Source: Bosea sp. NBC_00550 (GTDB taxonomy: Bacteria > Pseudomonadota > Alphaproteobacteria > Rhizobiales > Beijerinckiaceae). From it: 64,000 nucleotides of DNA. A program made the translations under genes and the position numbers. Below the pieces are notes generated by a model. It did no database searches. It was not told the DNA's origin and was given only the letters and a program-made list of their open reading frames with translations. How positions within the stretch are numbered: the first letter of the stretch is position 1; each line of letters starts with the position of its first letter. Of this stretch, positions 51,005 to 58,463 are shown one piece after another. The DNA is taken from contig NZ_CP102772.1 in assembly GCF_026020075.1 (NCBI RefSeq), forward strand, positions 372,001 through 436,000, in the 5' to 3' direction.

Positions 51005-51601
51005 ATGTACTTCTTCCAGACCCTCTCGCTGCTGGCGCTCTGGGCCTGCTATGGCCCCGCCGCGACGACGACGCCGGCGCAGCTACCCTCGCAAGTCACC
51101 CCGGTCTCAGCCCGCGCGATGATGACGCCGGCACAGCCACCCTCGCAAGTCACTCCGGTTTCAGTCCACGCGATGACGACGCCCGCACAACCCGCCTTGC
51201 AAGTCACTCGGGTCTCAGCCCAGTCGCTGACCGGTGTTCCCGTTGTGATCGATGGCGATACGGTGCGCGTTGCAGGCAAGTTGGTTCGCTTGAACGGCGT
51301 CGATGCCGAAGAGATCGGCCACTTCGGCCAGCCTGACGAACCGCATGGTCACGCAGCTCGCGCCGCGCTGCAGGCCATCATCGGCATCGGCGCTGAGGTT
51401 CACTGCCGCTTGAACAACGAGACCGCCTATCGCCGCGCCGTCGGGATCTGCTTCAACCGGCAAGGGCAGGATGTCGGTGCCGAGCTGATCCGGCATGGTC
51501 ATGCCCTCGATTGCGGTCGCTATTCCGGGGGGCGCTACCGCAGCCTGGAACCCGACGGAGCCCGCGCAACCCTTATCCAGAAACCGTATTGTGGGCAGTA
51601 G
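51005..51601 (+). CDS. Exported thermonuclease-like (SNase) protein
   Basis: 198 residues: an N-terminal signal-like helix, three 18-residue tandem repeats (TPAQxPSQVTPVS units, residues 23-76), then the staphylococcal nuclease fold. VIDGDTVRVAGKLVRLNGVD followed by AEE, and NNETAYRRAVGIC, match the catalytic Arg-Glu-Arg regions of SNase family enzymes, so activity is likely. It would cut DNA or RNA with calcium outside the cytoplasm. GGAGAG precedes the ATG; the gene follows the two membrane proteins by 14 bp. Confidence 0.88.
   Translation: MYFFQTLSLLALWACYGPAATTTPAQLPSQVTPVSARAMMTPAQPPSQVTPVSVHAMTTPAQPALQVTRVSAQSLTGVPVVIDGDTVRVAGKLVRLNGVDAEEIGHFGQPDEPHGHAARAALQAIIGIGAEVHCRLNNETAYRRAVGICFNRQGQDVGAELIRHGHALDCGRYSGGRYRSLEPDGARATLIQKPYCGQ
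51071..51232 (+). repeat. Three 54-bp tandem repeats in the nuclease gene
   Basis: Units at 51071-51124, 51125-51178 and 51179-51232 encode 18-residue Pro/Thr/Ser/Val-rich units between the signal helix and the nuclease domain. Units 1 and 2 are most alike; unit 3 has diverged. Confidence 0.85.
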
Positions 51602-51830
51602 AGCGGACATACCGCCAACTCGAACTACGCTGTAAATCATGACCGCGAAGGGCTTGACCCGTGTCGCCGCTTACACAGCCAGTCCAGTTGGCAATGCCAA
51701 CACGTATGTACGCAAGGGCGGAACATGCATGCGAGGCCACGATACGCAGCGATGTCTTTGAACTAATCGGCGCTTGCAAGAACAAGGCTCTGTCAATGCT
51801 GATCGAACGAGCGATTGCTTAGAAAGCATC

Positions 51831-52109
51831 ATGAAGGGCGCGATAGTGCTGGCGCTCATCGCGCCCCTGGCGAGCGGCGCTCTGACGCAGTCGCTATCGT
51901 TCTAGGGCAGCCGCACCGGCCGGATCGTCGGCCGTTCGACAACGGACAGCGGCGGCGCGACCAGGTACTACGACGGGGGCAAGATCACCGCGCACTCGTC
52001 AACCATTGTCGGTGTGACGACGATCTATGACGCGGCCGGGCGCCATGTCGGAAGTGTCACAACGAGCGGCCTGTTCCCGAGCCACAGAGGGAATGGGCCA
52101 CAACCCTAG
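51831..52109 (+). pseudogene. Small exported protein gene broken by an in-frame TAG
   Basis: ATG at 51831 opens a signal-peptide-like start (MKGAIVLALIAPLASG); codon 25 (51903-51905) is TAG; the same frame continues for 68 more codons: GSRTGRIVGRSTTDSGGATR, YYDGGKITAHSST and TTIYDAAGRHVGSVTTSG. The repeated D-x-x-G-R-x-x-G-x-x-T-T units are typical of small exported proteins in rhizobia and their phages. A gene of about 92 codons has therefore acquired one nonsense mutation. Amber read-through or a sequencing error are the alternatives. It follows the nuclease by 230 bp, in which only a 41-codon frame of doubtful value (51639-51764) was seen. Confidence 0.7.
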
Positions 52110-52189
52110 ATCTTTCCGATCGCGCCTTACTCCAGCGCATCGAGACGGGAATAGGATCAGGTCGAGGGCGTTTGCGTGTGCCGCCCTCG

Positions 52190-52636
52190 TCAGCCAACCC
52201 GCAGCCGGTAGGAGAGCTGGCGGCAGAGGTTGGAGCAGTACTTCGCGTCTGCGCGACGCTTTGGGAAGAAGAACGTCGCGCCACACGTTGCATTTCAGGG
52301 GAGGACGTTCGCGCTGTATCCGCGCCCGCCGGGCGCGTTGCCAACAGGCAGTGGAACAGGTCGCCTTTTTCTCCCAGGTGTGCACGAACTTTCGGTCGCC
52401 ACACCCTTCGCAGACGATCTCGGACGTGCAGTTTTGCGCTCCCATTCCGAAAGGCACGCTTCGCAGACGGGGACATAGGCTTTCACCGTCGCAATGCGAC
52501 CGATGCGGGAGATAGACGGATCCAGGAAATCCCTGGCGACCGTCTCTGAGACGATAAAGGGTGCGGCGTCTGCCGGGAACGCTACCGAGCAGCGGGTGCA
52601 TCGGCCAGGCTGGAGTGAATAAACCGGGATTGTCAT
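52190..52636 (-). pseudogene. Zinc-finger protein gene with two compensating frameshifts
   Basis: The frame from 52636 reads CTRC, then VCEACLSEWE; near 52432-52437 (an AAAA run on the minus strand) coding sense moves to another frame reading NCTSEIVCEGCGDRKFV, then ATCSTACWQ and KCNV; near 52284-52290 it returns to the first frame with CGATFFFPKRRADAKYCSNL followed by CRQLSYRLRVG and a stop at 52190. The pieces together make about 145 residues with several C-x2-C pairs, including the widespread CxxCG-x-F...DakYCS-x2-CRQ knuckle. Two indels have broken it; a sequencing error in the AAAA run is possible. Confidence 0.7.
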
Positions 52637-52903
52637 GCGTTACAGGTAGCCGAACGCTGGTAGGCCGACAATCGCTGCTTTAGCGCTAACGGGCGCGGCG
52701 GCTTTGGTCTTAACTCACCGTTCGGGGATCCCGATCCTGGCTGTTACGGTTAGGAGGAGACCGTGAGGTCGATGCTACGCATACCTGTAACAAGACAGCA
52801 CCAATTAGCATCGGGCGTTACAGATAGATGAAAGAACTTCCGGCTTATGGTTGCTGGTCTGTAATCCCGACAGGATGATCCGAATTCGGCTATCCGTAAC
52901 GCA
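52636..52903. repeat. Cluster of five GTTAC-type 10-mers bounded by an inverted repeat
   Basis: GTTAC(A/G)G(G/T/A)TA occurs at 52639, 52743 and 52817 on the plus strand and, inverted, at 52782-52791 and 52891-52900. The outer copies extend to an 18-bp inverted repeat (52636-52653 and 52886-52903, 16 of 18 matching). It lies in the gene-free space between the zinc-finger relic and the end of the AraC gene, together with 51602-52930 the most decayed part of the island. Confidence 0.7.
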
Positions 52904-52930
52904 AGGTGGGGTCCGGAGAAACGACATCCA

Positions 52931-53959
52931 TCAAGTGTGAGCGGCGGCCAACCGCATCTGGCTCGGTGCGACCCCGGTCCATTCTTTGAATGCATGAGAG
53001 AACGCGCTGACCTCCTGAAATCCAAGCAGCCAGGCGACCTTGGAAACATGGTGGCCGCCATCATTGAGATAGCGCACAGCCAGGTCACGCCGTAGCTGCT
53101 GCAGGATCTCAGAGAAGCTCAGGCCCTCGTCGGCGAGCTTGCGGGCAAGCGTCCGTTCGCTCATGCCAAGGAGGCGAGCAATGACTTCCACGCGAACCTT
53201 GCCATGAGGGAGCAGCGGAGCGATCGCATTCTCGACGCTCACCCGAAGCGGGCTCGCATTGGTTGTGCGAGACGACAGTGCCGTCTCGCAATACTCCAGC
53301 ATGAGATCGTTGAGGTAAGGGTCGGCATTGACGAGAGGGCGCTCACGCACTTCGGCAGGTAGGACTAATTCATCGGCATTTGCCCCGAACTCCACGGTCG
53401 TTCCAGCAAACCGTGACATCGCCGAGATATCGCCTGAGCGGTGATGCGCGATCGAGACGCGCAGTGGCACGAGCGTCGTTCCGGTCAGGATGCGGCAGAG
53501 GCGAATTGCGCCAAAGATGCAGAATTCGGCCTGATGCCGATCGAAATGGCGAGGCAGGCCGACGTATCTCAGGCGCAGGGCAAGCGCTCCGCGCTCGGCC
53601 ACGCTGAAGACCAGCGCCTCATTGGTGATCGCGCTGTAACGGGCAATACGCTGGAGCGCGTCGCCAAGCTTTTGCGACGACGCCATCACATAGAAGAGCA
53701 GTCCGAGCGTACGTGGATCGAAGTCCTGCGCCAGGGTGAAGCCCAGGCGGTCATCCGCCAGCGCTGTCGCGGCGCGGTCCAGCAGGGCGACCTGATGCCG
53801 GGCAAGCACTCTTTGATCGTGACCAACGAGCACCTCGTCGGTCAAGCCAGCGGCCTTTAGGAGAGGCGCGGCCGGCACGCCGGCGCTGACAAGACGCGCA
53901 ACGGCCAGACGCGCGATGCCCGCACGGGTCGTCGGCAGGAAAGCCAGGTCGTGTACCAA
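52931..53959 (-). CDS. AraC family transcriptional regulator
   Basis: 342 residues. The N-terminal two-thirds match the AraC ligand domain of the OruR/ArgR-like group (LLKAAGLTDEVL, RIARYSAITNEALVFSV); the C terminus has the two-helix-turn-helix AraC domain (RLLGMSERTLARKLADEGLS, VAWLLGFQEVSAFSHAFKEW then TGVAPSQMR). The apparent start is TTG at 53959, behind GAGG; no ATG is available nearby. It may control island cargo or have been captured as cargo; the downstream side holds repeated 10-mers but no divergent target. Confidence 0.9.
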   Translation of the reverse strand: MVHDLAFLPTTRAGIARLAVARLVSAGVPAAPLLKAAGLTDEVLVGHDQRVLARHQVALLDRAATALADDRLGFTLAQDFDPRTLGLLFYVMASSQKLGDALQRIARYSAITNEALVFSVAERGALALRLRYVGLPRHFDRHQAEFCIFGAIRLCRILTGTTLVPLRVSIAHHRSGDISAMSRFAGTTVEFGANADELVLPAEVRERPLVNADPYLNDLMLEYCETALSSRTTNASPLRVSVENAIAPLLPHGKVRVEVIARLLGMSERTLARKLADEGLSFSEILQQLRRDLAVRYLNDGGHHVSKVAWLLGFQEVSAFSHAFKEWTGVAPSQMRLAAAHT

Positions 53960-54014
53960 AGCCTCGGGGCCCCCTGCTCATGTTCGAGCCGAGTACATCA
54001 CCCTAGGCAGAGAA

Positions 54015-54127
54015 GAGCAAATCTTTGGCCGAGAATAACAAGCAGCGGGCGCGGCGGCCGCACATTTCAGGGAGGTCAGATCCGGAACGTCAAGGGTGAT
54101 GTCAATGGATGTTAAGACTTCAAACGT
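54015..54127 (+). repeat. Diverged direct repeat, copy 2
   Basis: See copy 1 at 47744-47855. Here the right end of the repeat encodes the N terminus (MDVKTSNVC) of the following Clp-like protein, and it supplies the probable leader and ribosome site of that gene. Confidence 0.85.
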
Positions 54128-54809
54128 CTGCGGTTGGAGCCGCCTAAAGAAGACCGCTGCCTGCCTTGCGGCCTTCGTGGCAGTCGCTCTGGCCACCTCG
54201 GCGGAAGCCGCAAGCATCAAGCCTATCCCCAAGTGGAACGGTGTCAGCATTCAGGGCGGCATCGTCCAAGGCGACCTAGAGCGCTTCGTCGAGACTGTGA
54301 TCACGCTCGATCTGCGCAAGACGGTCACGATTGTGCTCAACTCGCACGGCGGCAACTTCGACACCGCTGCCAACATCGTGCAGTTGATGGGTCGCGCCAG
54401 CGAGGAATACGGCATCGCCTTCAACACCTACGTCGGCAAGACCGACGAGTGCGCCAGCGCCTGCACCTACATCTGGGCGATGGGCAAGGAAAAGTTCGTC
54501 ACGTTCGGTGGCCAGCTTTACGTCCACGCCGTGATCTCCCGCAACGCCAGCGTCCCCGGCGGTCCTTCCTTCGAGACCGAGACCAGTGAGGCCCTGACCC
54601 TGCGAGCCGCACGGTTCTACAAGGCGACCGGCGCTCCGGACAGCGTGGTCGCGAAGGCGCTGGAGAACAACCCGGCTGGCAACGTCATCGGCTATCCGGA
54701 GATCGGCCGGTGGGGCGGAACGTTCCTCTCCGATGTCGATGGTCACCGGTTCAAGACGTGTCGCGCGTCGGGCCCTGAGAAGCCCTTGGCCGTCACCTGC
54801 GACGATTGA
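54105..54809 (+). CDS. Periplasmic Clp-like serine protease
   Basis: 234 residues. A hydrophobic export helix (AACLAAFVAVALATSAEA, residues 18-35) is followed by a ClpP/SppA crotonase-like fold: VTIVLNSHGGNFDTA (the oxyanion GG), then DECASACTYIW with the candidate nucleophile Ser118, and QLYVHAV with candidate His141. This matches the predicted periplasmic COG3904 group. I chose ATG 54105 behind AAGGGTG; GTG 54096 and ATG 54099 are alternatives. The N-terminal codons lie in the diverged repeat, so this gene's leader has been shared with another exported gene in the island. Confidence 0.82.
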   Translation: MDVKTSNVCGWSRLKKTAACLAAFVAVALATSAEAASIKPIPKWNGVSIQGGIVQGDLERFVETVITLDLRKTVTIVLNSHGGNFDTAANIVQLMGRASEEYGIAFNTYVGKTDECASACTYIWAMGKEKFVTFGGQLYVHAVISRNASVPGGPSFETETSEALTLRAARFYKATGAPDSVVAKALENNPAGNVIGYPEIGRWGGTFLSDVDGHRFKTCRASGPEKPLAVTCDD

Positions 54810-54825
54810 GGAGAGCAGCCGATGA

Positions 54826-54897
54826 TCAATATCCAGTCTCTCTGAGATGCTCTCGCCAAGCGAGCGCTGTCAGGAACCGCTGCGGGATGCCGCTGCC
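54826..54897 (-). pseudogene. C-terminal relic of an ADP-ribosylglycohydrolase gene
   Basis: The minus strand reads SGIPQRFLTALAWREHLRETG and a stop, matching SSIPERFLTPLLWREHLTDVG at the end of the gene at 56099-57038. At the DNA level 54844-54897 and 56180-56233 are about 87% identical. Nothing upstream of it on the minus strand continues the match. The rest of 54810-55115 has no supported gene. Confidence 0.75.
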
Positions 54898-55115
54898 CCG
54901 AGCCTGCGCTACCTCGTTCCGCTCGCCCGCACATGAAGAGCGCAAACGGGTCGGCAATGGGTTTCCTCGAGAACCCGCGTCCACCTCTAGGCGCCGCTCG
55001 AGCAGCTTGAGACCCACCCGACGGTTACCCCCGCGACCCTCGAGTTGCTGTGCGCAGAGCTGCACGAGCTGGAGACAGGCTGCGCATACATCCACCCATC
55101 CAAGGGAGTAAAGAA

Positions 55116-55655
55116 ATGAAGTCCTTCATAGACCTGAGCAACTCGATCAGCCGCTGGCGCTACTTCCTCATCATCTTCGCCTCCCATACCGCCTTGAGCC
55201 TTTACACGAAGTCCAGCTACTGGATCGGATATGGCTTCGGCTGGCTCTGGAAGACGATGGGCCTGCCCCAGAGCCTCTTCCTGGGCTTTTTGCTGGCGGC
55301 GATGTTCTGCATGGTCGCCGCGGTCATCGCCCTGATGATCATCACCGCCTGCCAGCGCGCAAACGACATCGCGACTTGGACCTCGACCATCATGTTCCGC
55401 GTGTTCACCGTGGCATGGTTCCTTGTCCTGCTCTACGTCGGCTTCATCTTCCTGACTTACGCGCTCGCCGGCGCGGATACCGTAAAAGCGATGACCGATA
55501 CCACCGAGGGCTTCACCGCGCTCGTGACGCTGCCCGCCGTGATCTCCCACATCTATTTGTGGGCTACCCCCGGCAAGCTGGCCAAGCAGGCCAAGAAAGC
55601 CAATGAAGCCGCGCGTACGCAGAACTTCTCGCGCAACATTCAGGCGGCTGAGTGA
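55116..55655 (+). CDS. Membrane protein, four-helix type
   Basis: 179 residues with about four hydrophobic helices (RYFLIIFASHTALSL, LFLGFLLAAMFCMVAAVIAL, VFTVAWFLVLLYVGFIFLTY, AVISHIYLWATPG) and a basic C-terminal tail. AGGGAG lies 8 bases before the ATG. The next gene overlaps its stop (TGATG). The family is unknown. The pair lies between two relics of ADP-ribosylglycohydrolase genes. Confidence 0.75.
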   Translation: MKSFIDLSNSISRWRYFLIIFASHTALSLYTKSSYWIGYGFGWLWKTMGLPQSLFLGFLLAAMFCMVAAVIALMIITACQRANDIATWTSTIMFRVFTVAWFLVLLYVGFIFLTYALAGADTVKAMTDTTEGFTALVTLPAVISHIYLWATPGKLAKQAKKANEAARTQNFSRNIQAAE

Positions 55656-55870
55656 TGGACCCGTTTATCTCGCAGCTTCTGTTCTGGCTCGTCGGCGTGC
55701 CGGCCGTCGTAGCCTTCCTAATCCCCCCATTCGCGTGGTTCTGCGTCGCCCTGGCCTGGCTGCTCGCCGTCGGCATTCTCGGCGGGTCTGGGTCGATCTT
55801 CGTTGCCGTGCCTGTCGTCTTCGGGGCAGGCGTCGGTCACATGATACGCGCCTATCTGTTCCCCAACTAA
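55655..55870 (+). CDS. Small two-helix membrane protein
   Basis: 71 residues, nearly all hydrophobic: MDPFISQLLFWLVGVPAVVA, then FCVALAWLLAVGILGGSGS and AVPVVFGAGVGHMIRAY. It overlaps the preceding membrane gene (TGATG) and could be its small partner, of holin-like size but without holin evidence. Confidence 0.65.
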   Translation: MDPFISQLLFWLVGVPAVVAFLIPPFAWFCVALAWLLAVGILGGSGSIFVAVPVVFGAGVGHMIRAYLFPN

Positions 55871-55892
55871 CCCCGGAGTAAGTCACGACGAC

Positions 55893-56102
55893 CTACATCG
55901 CCCACCGCAGCTCTGACGACTTCTTAGTCGGATCGGTCGAGGTCGAACTTACTCCGAAACTGATGGCGCCGAGCGCATCCAGCTCGTAGCCGCATGACGT
56001 TAGGTCGTCACGAGAGAGCCCTCTTCGGACCTCCCTCGCCAACGTCTCGTCGGGTTCGGCGAATGCGCGGTTGCACCCAGCCGCGGCTTGGAGTTTGGTC
56101 AC
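55893..56102 (-). pseudogene. Internal relic of an ADP-ribosylglycohydrolase gene
   Basis: The minus strand reads FAEPDETLAREVRRGLSRDD then LTSCGYELDALGAISFGV, matching FADPDIEALARGVWGKLSRDD and IRSGGYVVDTLCASLWSV in the complete gene next to it. Only this middle portion is recognisable; the catalytic TDD and DADTTGA blocks are missing. Together with the C-terminal relic at 54826 it may come from one duplicated copy that was split by the two membrane genes. Confidence 0.72.
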
Positions 56103-57038
56103 TGGTAGCCGTTCGACCTCGACGAACAGCCGCTCGGGTCCGAACTTCGAAGCCTGAAGAGCTTTTCGCCCACATCCGTGAGATGCTCTCGCCAGAGGAG
56201 CGGTGTCAGGAACCGCTCCGGGATGCTGCTGACACCATAGATGGCCCCTGCAAGCATGCCCGTCACGGCGCCCGTCGTGTCAGCGTCTCCTGCCAAGTTG
56301 ACGGCCAGCGTGACCGCATCCTCGAACCTATCCGTGGTGCCGACCGACCAGAGGCTGGCACAAAGCGTGTCCACCACATAGCCGCCTGACCTGATGTCGT
56401 CGCGGGAGAGCTTTCCCCAAACGCCTCTGGCCAACGCCTCGATGTCCGGGTCCGCGAACGAGCGCGTGCCGCAAGCGTCGAGCGTGCGGTTCTTGTCGCC
56501 GGTTGCGATGGCCGCGACGAGCATTCTCGCAAGAAGCTCGCACGCGTCCAGACAGGCCGGACTGGCGTGCGTCACCCGGGACTGTTCCCGCGCGAGATGA
56601 GCAGCCCGATCAGGGTCGGTCGTAACGATAGACACCGGCGCGAGACGCATCAGCGAGCCGTTGCCGCTGGAATGTTCGTGGTGCGGTCCGACGGGCTGTC
56701 CGGTTGCGAGGAATGCGCTAACTGCGCCTGATGTGGTCCCCCCGATATCGACGCAACGCGCCGCCGGGTGATGTTTGCCGTGCTGCATGTAGCCGGCGCA
56801 CTCCCCGGCCAGACGCATCGGGTCGAGTTTGCCCTCGCCGGCGATGAGTGTCTGCGCGAGGGCCAGCGCCAGCGCGGTATCGTCTGTCCAGTAGCCCGGT
56901 GGCAAAGAGAGCCAGTTGCTCGCGCTGTAGTCGGTGCGGGTGCTCGTCGCGCCTCCGGAATTCAAGCCCGAGGCCAAGGGCATCGCCCACGGCCAGCCCC
57001 AGAAGGGCACCGAGGGCGCGGTCGTGTTCATCCTGCAT
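56099..57038 (-). pseudogene. ADP-ribosylglycohydrolase family gene with an N-terminal frameshift
   Basis: The expected N terminus, DRALGALLGLAVGDALGLGL then EF, starts at ATG 57038 in one frame. The rest, from TDYSASNWLSLPPGYWTDD onward, is in another frame that could only start from ATG 57031 with an unrelated leader. The frames meet between about 56935 and 56960. The main body holds both metal blocks (GYWTDDTALALALA and GDADTTGAVTGMLAGA) and ends normally, about 310 residues in all. The family removes ADP-ribose from proteins or DNA. A frameshift removes a conserved helix, so the gene is either dead, or this is a sequencing error. Confidence 0.75.
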
Positions 57039-57059
57039 GGGGTTCCGTTCTTGAGATGC

Positions 57060-57479
57060 CTAGAAGCAGTTCACGAAATCGCCAGAGCGAATGCAGGTGC
57101 GCGGTCGCGATGCCTGCCACGCTGCGGCGGCTGTCACCCGCGCGGCGTAGGCTTGCGTCTTCTGTTGCGAGCGTTCGGCTTCGGCTTGCGCATGGAGCGC
57201 CTCGACTTCGATCTGCGTCATCAAGCCTCGGTCGTGCTTCTCGGCGAGGGCGATCCCGCGTCGCCAAAGAGCTTCATCGAAGATATCGAAGCCACCGACA
57301 GTCTTCGCAAGCTCGTACTGCCGCCGCATGCCTTCCGCGCGCTTAATCTTTCCAGCTCTCATGAGAGCGACGATGGCCTGTATCTGCGGCTCAATTCTCG
57401 CGTATTCGGCATCATGGTTGGCTGTCTGACATCCCGCCAGCACAGCGCAGGCAGCAAGCACGAGCATCATTCGTCGCAT
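57060..57479 (-). CDS. Small lipoprotein
   Basis: 139 residues with a lipoprotein signal (MRRMMLVLAACAVLAGCQTA, lipobox LAGC, Cys17) and a helical mature part (IEPQIQAIVALMRAGKIKRA, ALHAQAEAERSQQKTQAYAA) ending in a Cys pair (RTCIRSGDFVNCF). GAGAGGAC precedes the ATG. No family is recognised. It is 22 bp upstream of the ADP-ribosylglycohydrolase start on the same strand. Confidence 0.8.
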   Translation of the reverse strand: MRRMMLVLAACAVLAGCQTANHDAEYARIEPQIQAIVALMRAGKIKRAEGMRRQYELAKTVGGFDIFDEALWRRGIALAEKHDRGLMTQIEVEALHAQAEAERSQQKTQAYAARVTAAAAWQASRPRTCIRSGDFVNCF

Positions 57480-57707
57480 GGCGTCCTCTCGCGATTAAAG
57501 CAGCGGGCATGACCCAGCGCCGGTCTAAGCCGCCGCAAGCTTTACTTCGCAACACTGCCGCTCGCTCTGATACACCGCAAGGACTGTGCGGGCGGCGGGT
57601 TGAACATCAGGCCACCTCGTGCGTGGTCGAGAGCCTGACCCGGTGAAATGATGCCGACCGCCGCCGGTTCGCAACGGACCGTCCTTGGTTGATGCCGACC
57701 CGGCCTA

Positions 57708-58463
57708 TCAGGGCCGCTTGGGTTGCCACTCACGCGCCAGATTCTGGGCTTCCGCGATTTGTTCGGGGGTCATGACCTTTGCAAGCTCATCCCTATCTCT
57801 CGCAGCATGTCCAACCTCCTGCGCGGCTGACAAGTTGAACCACATGTGTGCGCGGACATAATCCTGCGGCACGCCCGCGCCTTCCATGTACATGACGCCG
57901 ACATTGAACTGCGCGAAGGCGTTGCCTTGGTCTGCCGCGAGGCGATACCACTTCAGCGCCTCGGCGTGGTTCTGCGGTACGCCCTGGCCATTGCTGTACA
58001 TGAAGCCAAGAAAGTACTGCGCCTCGGCGTTGCCTTGGTCTGCCGCGAGGCGATGCCACTTCAACGCCTCAGCGTAATCCTGCGGCACTCCATCGCCATT
58101 GCGGTACATGGCGCCGAGCATGAGCTGCGCCTCGGCGTTGCCTTGGTCTGCCGCGAGGCGATACCACTTCAGCGCCTCGGCGTGGTTCTGCGGTACGCCC
58201 TGGCCATTGCTGTACATGAAGCCAAGATTGAACTGCGCGTTGGCGTTGCCTTGATCGGCCAGCGGACGCAAGTGCCGCAGCACGGCAGAGTACATAGCGG
58301 CAACGTCCTCAGACGGTCCTGCCGCCACAGGTGCGGCAAGGCTCAACAGCAGAACGATGGCGGCAAAGGCCGCTCGCGTCCATGCGGTCCAAGTCGATGG
58401 CTGCGAAACGCGATGCCGTCCGCCGCCACTCACCTGTCCGCCGCAGTGCTGCTCGCCATTCAT
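57708..58463 (-). CDS. Exported Sel1-repeat (TPR-like) protein
   Basis: 251 residues. A signal-type helix (AAFAAIVLLLSLAAPVAAG) begins about residue 31, so the real start may be downstream of 58463. The mature part has four Sel1 repeats of 36 residues with the pattern A-x-Y-x-L-G-x-M-Y-x-x-G-x-G-V-P-Q-x-x-A-E-A-L-K-W-Y-R. A 94-bp stretch is perfectly repeated within it. Sel1 proteins mediate protein-protein contacts in envelope signalling or secretion; the partner is unknown. Confidence 0.88.
   Translation of the reverse strand: MNGEQHCGGQVSGGGRHRVSQPSTWTAWTRAAFAAIVLLLSLAAPVAAGPSEDVAAMYSAVLRHLRPLADQGNANAQFNLGFMYSNGQGVPQNHAEALKWYRLAADQGNAEAQLMLGAMYRNGDGVPQDYAEALKWHRLAADQGNAEAQYFLGFMYSNGQGVPQNHAEALKWYRLAADQGNAFAQFNVGVMYMEGAGVPQDYVRAHMWFNLSAAQEVGHAARDRDELAKVMTPEQIAEAQNLAREWQPKRP
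57918..58227. repeat. Perfect 94-bp direct repeat inside the Sel1 gene
   Basis: 57918-58011 and 58134-58227 are identical and 216 bp (two 108-bp Sel1 units) apart. Other units differ at several positions, so these two have been homogenised or recently duplicated. Confidence 0.85.

Noticed and set aside
51071..51232. Possible CRISPR or regulatory array
   Set aside because: The 54-bp units are adjacent, in frame and encode a protein linker.
51639..51764. A 41-codon plus-strand frame between the nuclease and the TAG-interrupted gene
   Set aside because: Too short, without a ribosome site or recognisable motif.
57918..58227. Possible CRISPR array because of regular direct repeats
   Set aside because: The 108-bp period encodes Sel1 protein repeats in frame; there are no short repeats with unique spacers and no cas genes.
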